Origin: CAZOMR01 sp964580655
Lineage (GTDB): Bacteria; RBG-13-61-14; CAZOMR01
Reading direction: 5' to 3'
NCBI GenBank assembly: GCA_964580655.1
Contig: CAZOMR010000195.1
Location: forward strand, 1 to 6,419
Length of the DNA stretch: 6,419 nucleotides
How positions within the stretch are numbered: the first letter of the stretch is position 1; every line of letters begins with the position of its first letter. Positions 1-5,191 of the stretch are shown piece after piece. The notes under the pieces are model-generated. The model did not search any database and was not told where the DNA came from. It saw only the letters and a list, made by a program, of their open reading frames with translations. A program made the position numbers and the translations under genes.

Positions 1-234
1 AAAATTGAGATCCCAATAGGATTGCCTGGGGAGAGAAGATCAGTGCTGTCCCGATGGGTATCAAGAATTGGCGGCGATCCAGAGCGAGGGAAGCGAACGG
101 GGAATGATCCTTTATGGATCGCTGGGCAGCACAAGTTCTTCGACCATCCGCAATACCTCTCGGATTCCATCTGCTGAAATCCAAAAATCCTTACAGCGAT
201 TTTACTTACAGAAAATCAGAGTGATTTTTGGGGA
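1..234. other. Left-edge stretch without a supportable gene
   Basis: No reading frame on either strand gives a recognisable protein here. The + frame that continues into the metal-binding/LVIVD fragment is closed by TGA at 175-177. A + frame open from a TTG at 68 to 382 has no family-like content and runs over the fragment in another frame, so I treat it as a shadow. The last 50 or so bases (about 187-234), read in the fragment's frame, include TENQSD just before the YPGALELCDD motif. That resembles a decayed upstream half of the same Asp-rich metal-binding repeat, so part of this stretch is probably eroded coding sequence. Confidence 0.4.
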
Positions 235-453
235 ATGTCCCGGGATGTTTATCCAGGAGCTCTGGAGCTTTGCGATGACATTGACAACCAGTGCCCCGGA
301 GATGAGGGCTATGGGACAGTGGATGAGTTCTGCCTGGCCGGAAGGTGCATCACCTACGGTGAAGCCGGCAATGTTTATGTGAGCGGAAACTACGCTTATG
401 TGGCGGATGAGATGGCAGGCATTGCAATAATAAAGATCATCAACTCGCCTTGA
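235..453 (+). pseudogene. 3' remnant of a MopE-type metal-binding / LVIVD-repeat surface protein
   Basis: The readable part is 72 codons ending at TGA 451-453. Residues 6-31 (YPGALELCDDIDNQC, then a GYGTVDE segment) match the Cys/Asp-rich 'putative metal-binding motif' found in tandem in MopE-like and other large secreted bacterial proteins. Residues 46-68 (NVYVSGNYAYVADE, then AGIAIIKI) match one LVIVD repeat, a beta-propeller-type repeat of surface proteins. Such proteins are normally hundreds of residues long with a signal peptide; here there is none, and the frame is closed by a stop at 175-177. I infer the eroded C-terminal end of a larger exported gene. The ATG at 235 is nominal because it lacks a properly spaced ribosome binding site. 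It could instead be a short expressed ORF. It is transcriptionally separated from the exporter operon by the terminator at 470-499. Confidence 0.5.
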
Positions 454-469
454 TGAGCTGATCAAATCT

Positions 470-499
470 AAAGGGGAGCCCTACAAGCTCCCCTTTTTT
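470..499 (+). terminator. Rho-independent terminator after the metal-binding/LVIVD fragment
   Basis: AAAGGGGAGC at 470-479 pairs perfectly with GCTCCCCTTT at 487-496 around a 7-base loop, and the U-tract continues to 499. The 10-bp GC-rich stem followed by T residues is a classic intrinsic terminator. It sits 17 bases after the stop codon of the upstream fragment and 33 bases before the -35 box of the next promoter, so it isolates the regulator-exporter operon from upstream transcription. Its survival suggests that the upstream gene was once properly expressed. Confidence 0.85.
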
Positions 500-531
500 A
501 TCCCTTTTCCCGATCAAAGCTAATTTTTCTC

Positions 532-559
532 TTGACAGGCATGATAGCCATGCTAAAAT
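532..559 (+). promoter_or_regulatory. Sigma70-type promoter of the regulator-exporter operon
   Basis: The -35 box is TTGACA at 532-537, identical to consensus. The -10 box is TAAAAT at 554-559, with a 16-base spacer. The TG at 551-552 gives an extended -10 (TGC-TAAAAT). Transcription should start near 566, giving a leader of about 63 bases before the TTG start codon at 629. It is the only convincing promoter seen for the six co-directional genes downstream. Confidence 0.75.
539..553. promoter_or_regulatory. Candidate operator in the promoter spacer (dyad GCATG-N5-CATGC)
   Basis: GCATG at 539-543 and CATGC at 549-553 form a perfect 5-bp inverted repeat with a 5-base centre. It lies exactly between the -35 and -10 boxes, where bound protein would block RNA polymerase. 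TetR-family repressors usually bind such dyads and usually control their own gene. A 5-bp dyad can arise by chance, so position is the main argument. Confidence 0.35.
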
Positions 560-573
560 AGACAACCAGGCGG

Positions 574-590
574 TTAAACTAATCGGTTAA
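574..590. promoter_or_regulatory. Candidate operator just downstream of the -10 box (TTAA...TTAA imperfect dyad)
   Basis: The 17-base segment 574-590 starts and ends with TTAA and matches its own reverse complement at 12 of 17 positions. It also includes most of a direct repeat, CGGTTAA, at 571-577 and 584-590. It sits about 8 bases after the expected transcription start, a typical place for a TetR-family autoregulatory site. AT-rich sequence lowers the significance, and only one of the two candidate dyads in this region may be real. Confidence 0.35.
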
Positions 591-628
591 TTAAGAATAG
601 GGTATTGAACACAGGGGTGTCATAGAAT

Positions 629-1303
629 TTGGAGGAAAAAGCGACCAGGGGAAAGGATACTCGTTCCCGGATTCTTGATGCCGCAATGGAGGTTTTCCGT
701 GACAAGGGCAAGGCTGGTGCCCGGATGCACGAGATAGCGGAGCGGGCCGGTGTGAACCAGGCCATGTTGCATTATTATTTTTCCACCAAGGAGGGGCTTT
801 ACGAGGAGATGCTCTATTCCATTTTCTCAGAGGTTATAACTCAACTAGTCCCGATCCTGCTGAGAGACACGGAGAAGGACCCTCGGCTCAAGCTTGAGCG
901 GTTCGTGGATGTGTATGTGGATTTCATCGCTAGCCAGCCTCACCTTCCGCCGATCATGATGCGTGAGATTGCCGGAGGGGCCGAGACCGTGGTAAGGGTC
1001 ATATCCAGGGTGTTTGCCGAGAATTCCGAAGGCTCTGGAGGACAGGTTCGTATGCCGGAGGGATTCAAGGAGATCATTGAAAAGGGCATTGAGGATGGCA
1101 AACTGAGGCCCACAGATGCGGACCAGGCCGTTATCAGCGTGATAGGTATAAGCCTGTTCTATTTTGTGGGCCGGCCCCTGATAAGGTTGATCTGGGGCCT
1201 TGCCCCAGAGCGAGAGGATGTGTTCATCGCGGCGCGCAAGCGGCACATAAAGGAGTTGCTTCGCCATGGTTTGTTTCTTGATACTGAGGAGCTCGATACA
1301 TGA
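629..1303 (+). CDS. cecR: TetR/AcrR-family transcriptional regulator, CecR (YbiH)-like
   Basis: A 224-residue ligand-responsive repressor. The N-terminal TetR DNA-binding domain spans about residues 11-58: helix 1 RSRILDAAMEVF, then the helix-turn-helix with MHEIAERAGVNQAMLHYYFSTKEGLY, whose recognition helix (VNQAMLHYYF) is typical of the family. The rest is an all-helical ligand-binding and dimerisation domain of usual length. The start is TTG at 629. An in-frame TAG at 623-625 rules out anything further upstream, and the next ATG (686) would remove helix 1. A possible Shine-Dalgarno, AGGGG (612-616), lies 12 bases before it, rather far, so translation may be weak. Being first in the operon, followed by adaptor, ATPases and two permeases, matches E. 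coli CecR, reported to control ybhGFSR. I infer autorepression through the dyads at 539-590. The family is certain; the CecR name rests on gene order and overall resemblance. Confidence 0.88.
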   Translation: MEEKATRGKDTRSRILDAAMEVFRDKGKAGARMHEIAERAGVNQAMLHYYFSTKEGLYEEMLYSIFSEVITQLVPILLRDTEKDPRLKLERFVDVYVDFIASQPHLPPIMMREIAGGAETVVRVISRVFAENSEGSGGQVRMPEGFKEIIEKGIEDGKLRPTDADQAVISVIGISLFYFVGRPLIRLIWGLAPEREDVFIAARKRHIKELLRHGLFLDTEELDT

Positions 1304-1310
1304 GAAAACA

Positions 1311-1451
1311 GAGGCTGTCGAAAAAGCCCTCTCCCTTGATGGGAGAGGGTTGGGGAGAGGGTGATCCCCCTCCCCTTTATCCCCTCCCGCCAGTGGAGGG
1401 GAAATCTATTTGAGGAAGATTCATGTTGAAAGGGAGTTTGGCGACAGCCTC
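1311..1451. repeat. MITE-like, REP-like hairpin element in the regulator-adaptor gap
   Basis: The 141-bp segment is bounded by perfect 10-bp inverted repeats, GAGGCTGTCG (1311-1320) and CGACAGCCTC (1442-1451), flanked on both sides by AACA (1307-1310 and 1452-1455), a possible 4-bp target duplication. Inside are three hairpins: CCCTCTCCC/GGGAGAGGG (1327-1335 with 1341-1349, perfect), a 10-bp stem with one mismatch (1352-1361 with 1366-1375), and CCCCTCC/GGAGGGG (1381-1387 with 1395-1401, perfect). The CCCTCTCCC-loop-GGGAGAGGG-TTGGGGAGAGGG core resembles a short intergenic repeat common in many bacterial genomes. It has no ORF, so a transposase would have to act in trans. It will be transcribed within the operon mRNA and may fold there. 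I cannot name the parental IS. Confidence 0.7.
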
Positions 1452-1456
1452 AACAA

Positions 1457-1465
1457 GGGAGGGGG
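1457..1465 (+). promoter_or_regulatory. Strong ribosome binding site of the adaptor gene
   Basis: GGGAGGGGG at 1457-1465 is a purine-rich Shine-Dalgarno. Two tandem ATGs follow, at 1466 and 1469. From the core GGAGG (1458-1462) the spacing is 3 bases to the first and 6 to the second, so the second ATG (M2) may be the main start; the difference is one Met. The site begins only 5 bases after the right end of the hairpin element, and its G-rich run could pair with the element's C-rich arms. Confidence 0.6.
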
Positions 1466-2362
1466 ATGATGAAATATAAATTCCTGGTGGCTATGGCGGC
1501 CTTTGTTGTGGTGGCCTGCTCGGACTCGCGTGGAGAGAATTTTGCCGGTTCTGGAACGCTTGAGGCTACGGAGGTCGAGCTGAGTGCGCTTTTGCCGGGC
1601 CGGGTGATCTTTGTGGGGGTGCATGAGGGGGACATGGTGGGGGATGGCGAGACGGTTATTACACTTGACACCGAGGCGCTTGAGCTTCAGCGTGCCCAGC
1701 TTGAAAAGGCCTTCCAGGAACTGGAACTCGGGATCAAGCAGGCGGAGCAAGGGGTAGAGCAGGCCCGGATAGGGAAGGATGCGCTTGAGAAGAATTACAA
1801 GCGAATAAAAAACCTCCATAGAAAAAATGTGGCCACAGAGCGGGATTTTGACGAGATAAAGGCAAAGTATGAGGGGGCACAGGCCCGGTTGAAGGGGGCT
1901 GAGCTGGCCGCACAGTCTCTTGTGGCCAAGCGCGAGACCCTTGAGGCCCAGATGAATGTCCTGAACCGGCAGATACAAGAGGGGGTGATAAAAAGCCCGA
2001 TTTCGGGACAGGTGCTTGAGCGGTTTGTTGAGCCGGGCGAGGTTGTCCGGCCGGGCCAGGCCATCCTGACAGTGGCAGACCTCTCACTCATGAAGCTCAA
2101 GATATATCTCTCCGAGCAGGACATGGGCAGGATCAAGGTCCGGGATAAAATGAATGTCAAGGTGGATGCGTTTCCGGACAGAAATTTTGAAGGAAAAGTG
2201 GTCTGGGTCTCGCCCAGGGCTGAGTTCACCCCGAAAAATGTGGAGACAAGGGATGCCCGATCGGAACTGGTCTATGCGGTGAAGCTTGAGATAAAAAATC
2301 CTGGACGCGATCTCAAGATCGGCATGCCTGTGGATGCGTTTTTTTTGAATCCTGAAAAGTAG
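1466..2362 (+). CDS. ybhG: HlyD-family periplasmic adaptor (membrane fusion) lipoprotein, YbhG-like
   Basis: A 298-residue adaptor linking an inner-membrane ABC exporter to an outer-membrane channel. The N-terminus is a lipoprotein signal peptide: basic MMKYK, a hydrophobic stretch, then lipobox VVAC with Cys18. Ser19 follows and there is no Asp at +2. Residues about 31-70 form the first half of a biotinyl-lipoyl-like domain (GTLEATEVELSALLPGRV, then GDMVGDGETVITLDT). About 71-160 is a charged Ala/Glu/Lys/Gln-rich helical hairpin (coiled coil). The second lipoyl half follows (IKSPISGQVLERFVEPGEVV, about 165-185), then the beta-barrel, with TPKNVETRDARSELVYAVKL, a stretch characteristic of YbhG-type adaptors. 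The position directly before ATPase and permease genes fits. E. coli YbhG is linked to the YbhFSR exporter; the substrate here cannot be read from sequence. No outer-membrane TolC-type gene is in the window. A T8 run (2339-2346) near the 3' end is a possible indel hotspot. Confidence 0.92.
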   Translation: MMKYKFLVAMAAFVVVACSDSRGENFAGSGTLEATEVELSALLPGRVIFVGVHEGDMVGDGETVITLDTEALELQRAQLEKAFQELELGIKQAEQGVEQARIGKDALEKNYKRIKNLHRKNVATERDFDEIKAKYEGAQARLKGAELAAQSLVAKRETLEAQMNVLNRQIQEGVIKSPISGQVLERFVEPGEVVRPGQAILTVADLSLMKLKIYLSEQDMGRIKVRDKMNVKVDAFPDRNFEGKVVWVSPRAEFTPKNVETRDARSELVYAVKLEIKNPGRDLKIGMPVDAFFLNPEK

Positions 2363-2372
2363 GCGATGCGCA

Positions 2373-3338
2373 ATGCCTTCTCCGGCCATAGAGATTAAGG
2401 GGCTTGTGAAGAGCTACTCCGGAGGATCTGGAGGAGAGGACGCCAAGGCTCTGCGCGGGATATGCCTTGCGGTTGAGACCGGGGAGATGTTCGGTCTTAT
2501 CGGGCCGGACGGCGCTGGCAAAACCACGGTCATGCGGATTCTGTGCGGGCTGTTGGATATGGATGAGGGGGAGTGCCGGGTCAGGGGAAGAGATGTGGCA
2601 AGAGATGTCCGGGAGGTTCGGAGGATCATAGGATATATGCCACAGCGTTTCTCTTTGTACCCGGACTTATCAATATCAGAGAATTTGCGATTCTTTGCGG
2701 ACCTGTTCCAGGTGCCAATAGATGAGCGAGAGAGCAAGCTCAGTCAACTCCTTGAATTCTCCAACCTCAAGCCCTTCCAGAAAAGGCGTGCGGCCCAGCT
2801 TTCAGGTGGAATGAAGCAGAAGCTGGCGCTTTCATGCACCCTGATCCACACTCCGGAGGTTTTGATCCTGGATGAGCCGACCACCGGTGTGGACCCTGTC
2901 TCAAGACAGGAGTTCTGGAACATACTTGCGGGGCTGAAGCAGGAAGGGGTGACCATCCTGGTATCCACGCCATACATGGATGAGGCTGAACTTTGCGACC
3001 GGGTTGCCCTGATACACAAAGGCGAGATACTCACCCTGGATGAGCCGGCCAGGATTCCGGAGCTCTTTCCGCACGAGATACTCCGGCTTTGCGGCCCTGG
3101 CATGGCCGATGCGGCCGGGATTCTTGAAGCCCTGCCCGAAGTGCTGGACCTGCAATCCTTCGGCGACAGCCTGCATCTCAGCGTGGCAAGTGCAGATGAG
3201 ACAAAGCCGCGGATACAAGGCGCGCTCCTGGAGCATGGGCTTCGCGGCATCACGGTTGAATCCATGAACCCCGGACTTGAGGATACCTTTGTCGCGCTTA
3301 TAAAAAAAACACGGGCTACAAAAGAGAATGAGCAATAA
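2373..3338 (+). CDS. ybhF: ABC exporter ATPase 1 (equivalent of the N-terminal half of YbhF)
   Basis: A 321-residue cytoplasmic ATP-binding subunit. Visible motifs are Walker A GPDGAGKTT (44-52), Q-loop Gln91 (GYMPQRFSLY), an intact ABC signature LSGGMKQK (143-150), Walker B VLILDEP (163-169) with the catalytic Glu, and D-loop GVDP. The H-loop reads STPYMDEAE: Pro200 stands where the switch His is expected. A C-terminal extension of about 95 residues follows the core, as in DrrA-like exporter ATPases. ATG 2373 lies 10 bases after the adaptor stop, with only a weak Shine-Dalgarno (AGG at 2361-2363), suggesting translational coupling. The gene overlaps ATPase 2 by 11 bp. In E. coli the two ATPase units are one protein, so this is a split arrangement. 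I expect a heterodimer with ATPase 2. An A8 run at 3302-3309 sits just before the overlap. The symbol marks correspondence to half of YbhF only. Confidence 0.92.
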   Translation: MPSPAIEIKGLVKSYSGGSGGEDAKALRGICLAVETGEMFGLIGPDGAGKTTVMRILCGLLDMDEGECRVRGRDVARDVREVRRIIGYMPQRFSLYPDLSISENLRFFADLFQVPIDERESKLSQLLEFSNLKPFQKRRAAQLSGGMKQKLALSCTLIHTPEVLILDEPTTGVDPVSRQEFWNILAGLKQEGVTILVSTPYMDEAELCDRVALIHKGEILTLDEPARIPELFPHEILRLCGPGMADAAGILEALPEVLDLQSFGDSLHLSVASADETKPRIQGALLEHGLRGITVESMNPGLEDTFVALIKKTRATKENEQ

Positions 3339-4068
3339 CGAGATCGCGGTCAGGACCGATGGTCTGACAAAACGCTTCGGCAAGTTTGTGGCAGTGGATC
3401 ATGTATCCCTTGAGGTCAAGAAGCGCGAGATATTCGGATTCCTCGGGGCCAACGGCGCGGGCAAGACCACGGTCATCCGCATGCTCTGCGGACTGCTTCT
3501 TCCCACGGAAGGGCAAGGCATTGTGGCCGGGTTCGACATCAGGGAAGAGCCGGAGAGGATTAAGAGAAACATAGGATACATGTCCCAGAAATTCTCGCTT
3601 TACGATGACCTGCGCATCGAGGAGAACCTCTATTTCTTCGGAGGCATTTACGGGCTTGACGCAGGCGCACTTGCAAAGAGGTCTCGCGAGATAATGGAGC
3701 GGCTGGGCCTGTGGTCCCGGAGGGAGAATATGACCCGGGACCTTCCGCTCGGATATAAGCAACGGCTGGCACTGGGCTGTGCTGTCATGCATGAGCCGAA
3801 AATCCTGTTCCTGGATGAGCCTACCGCGGGCGTGGACCCCATAGCCCGGCGGGAGTTCTGGAGGCTTATCTATCAGATGGCAGAGGCCGGCACCACTGTA
3901 TTCGTGACCACGCATTACATGGACGAGGCCGAGTACTGCAACCGGCTTTCCATCATGCACCAGGGCAGGATCATTGCAGTGGCCGGGCCACAGGCGCTCA
4001 AACAAGAGTACGGCCTTGCCACAGTGCAGGATGTCTTCATCCACCTGGTAAAGGGACAGGAAGAATGA
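3328..4068 (+). CDS. ybhF: ABC exporter ATPase 2 (equivalent of the C-terminal half of YbhF)
   Basis: A 246-residue cytoplasmic ATP-binding subunit. Motifs: Walker A GANGAGKTT (40-48), Q-loop Gln87 (GYMSQKFSLY), Walker B ILFLDEP (159-165) with the catalytic Glu, D-loop GVDP, and H-loop TTHYMDEAEYC with His196 present. The signature is unusual: LPLGYKQR (139-146) in place of LSGGQ. It thus keeps the switch His that ATPase 1 lacks but has a degenerate signature, the complementary pattern expected of an asymmetric heterodimer. It lacks the long C-terminal extension of ATPase 1. The start at 3328 overlaps the end of ATPase 1 by 11 bp, and its stop overlaps the next start in ATGA (4065-4068), so translation is coupled on both sides. 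It should energise the permease pair encoded immediately downstream. Confidence 0.92.
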   Translation: MSNNEIAVRTDGLTKRFGKFVAVDHVSLEVKKREIFGFLGANGAGKTTVIRMLCGLLLPTEGQGIVAGFDIREEPERIKRNIGYMSQKFSLYDDLRIEENLYFFGGIYGLDAGALAKRSREIMERLGLWSRRENMTRDLPLGYKQRLALGCAVMHEPKILFLDEPTAGVDPIARREFWRLIYQMAEAGTTVFVTTHYMDEAEYCNRLSIMHQGRIIAVAGPQALKQEYGLATVQDVFIHLVKGQEE

Positions 4069-5177
4069 GAAGACTCCTCGGTTCCCGGACAGCCGCGCTT
4101 GCGCGCAAGGAGGTTATACATATCCTGCGTGATCCACGGAGCCTTATCATAATATTCATCCTGCCTCTCATAATGATGATGATCTTCGGCTACGCCATTG
4201 ACATGGACCTGAAGAACATCCGCCTCGGTGCTCTCGACCACGACCGAAGCCCTTCCAGTCGGGCCTTCCTTGAGAAGCTCCACGCCAGTCCCAACTTCGA
4301 GATCACACGCAGGCTTGTGCGCCGTGATGAGATCAAGACCATGATCCTCTCACGCTCAATAAGGGCCGCGGTGGTCCTTCCTGAAGGATTCGGTGAAAGC
4401 ATCAGGCAAGAGATATTAACCCCGATCCAGGTCATCGTTGACGGCGCGGATGCGAACTCGGCAAACATCATTATTAATTTCCTGCAGGCATATATCGCGG
4501 ACTACTCGCTGAGCCTCTCCACTGTTCACCTCCAGCCGCTTGAGGTGCGTGTGCGCATGCTTTACAACCCCGGGATGAAGAGCGCTAACTTCGTTGTTCC
4601 CGGTCTTGTCGCGGTTTTTCTGATGATGGTCTGCGCCATGCTGACCTCCGTTACCATCGCGCGGGAAAAGGAGACAGGCACACTGGAGCAGATCCTTGTG
4701 TCCCCGATCAGAAAGCACGAGGTTATCATTGGCAAGGTCCTGCCTTATGTCGTGCTGAGCTTTCTCATCGGCAGTGTTATCCTGGGCTTTTCCTACTTCT
4801 GGTTCAAGGTGCCTTTTCGCGGAAGCGTTTTATTACTTGCCTCTCTATCGCTTTTTTACATTTTCACCGCACTGGCCTTCGGGCTTTTGATCTCCACGGT
4901 CTCGCCTAACCAGCAGATGGCCATGGTCATATCACTTGTCAGCACGATCCTTCCCGTGATCATGCTTTCCGGATTCATATTCCCGCTTGCAAGTATGCCC
5001 AGAGTCCTCCAATGGGTGAGCTATGTTATTCCAGCAAGGTATTTCCTGCTAGTGATCCGGGGGATCATGTTAAAGGGAACAGAAATAGGCACAGCCTGGC
5101 CCTGGATTCTGCCGCTTATGGGCCTGGCCGCCTGGTTTCTCTTGATTGCGGCAAGGCGTTTCAAGCTCAAGCTTTAG
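4065..5177 (+). CDS. ybhS: ABC-2 type exporter permease 1, YbhS-like
   Basis: A 370-residue inner-membrane subunit of the ABC-2 permease class. It starts with an amphipathic region containing ARKEVIHILRDPRS, typical of this class, then TM1 (about 27-45). A long extracytoplasmic domain follows (about 46-173), with the DxDRSPSSR segment near its start and VDGADANSAN (125-134). Five more membrane segments lie at about 174-196, 225-247, 254-277, 284-306 and 345-363. The loop REKETGTLEQILVSPI (200-215) is the conserved cytoplasmic stretch between TM2 and TM3, expected to contact the ATPases. AGGA (4058-4061) precedes the ATG, which shares ATGA with the ATPase 2 stop. It is clearly paralogous to permease 2. 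Assignment to YbhS rather than YbhR rests on gene order. Confidence 0.9.
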   Translation: MRRLLGSRTAALARKEVIHILRDPRSLIIIFILPLIMMMIFGYAIDMDLKNIRLGALDHDRSPSSRAFLEKLHASPNFEITRRLVRRDEIKTMILSRSIRAAVVLPEGFGESIRQEILTPIQVIVDGADANSANIIINFLQAYIADYSLSLSTVHLQPLEVRVRMLYNPGMKSANFVVPGLVAVFLMMVCAMLTSVTIAREKETGTLEQILVSPIRKHEVIIGKVLPYVVLSFLIGSVILGFSYFWFKVPFRGSVLLLASLSLFYIFTALAFGLLISTVSPNQQMAMVISLVSTILPVIMLSGFIFPLASMPRVLQWVSYVIPARYFLLVIRGIMLKGTEIGTAWPWILPLMGLAAWFLLIAARRFKLKL

Positions 5178-5191
5178 GGGCGGCAAAAGCG

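Noticed and set aside
106..120. Small hairpin GATCC-TTTAT-GGATC
   Set aside because: A 5-bp stem in a gene-poor stretch with no T-tract and no neighbouring start; expected by chance.
68..382. Open + frame of 104 codons from a TTG over the left edge
   Set aside because: Low-complexity Ser/Thr/Met-rich product with no domain; it overlaps the metal-binding/LVIVD motif, which is clearly the meaningful frame.
1404..1450. Possible second promoter just before the adaptor gene
   Set aside because: TTGAGG near 1410 has no acceptable -10 at proper spacing. The stretch is also the right arm of the repeat element, so read-through from the upstream promoter explains expression better.
2339..2346. T8 run near the end of the adaptor gene as a programmed frameshift site
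   Set aside because: It lies a few codons before the stop, and a shift would change only the extreme C-terminus; no functional product is suggested. Noted only as an indel hotspot.
5012..5191. A 60-residue N-terminal extension of permease 2 starting inside permease 1
   Set aside because: The extension overlaps permease 1 by 166 bases, shows no family-like sequence, and the protein from ATG 5192 already aligns with permease 1 from its N-terminus.
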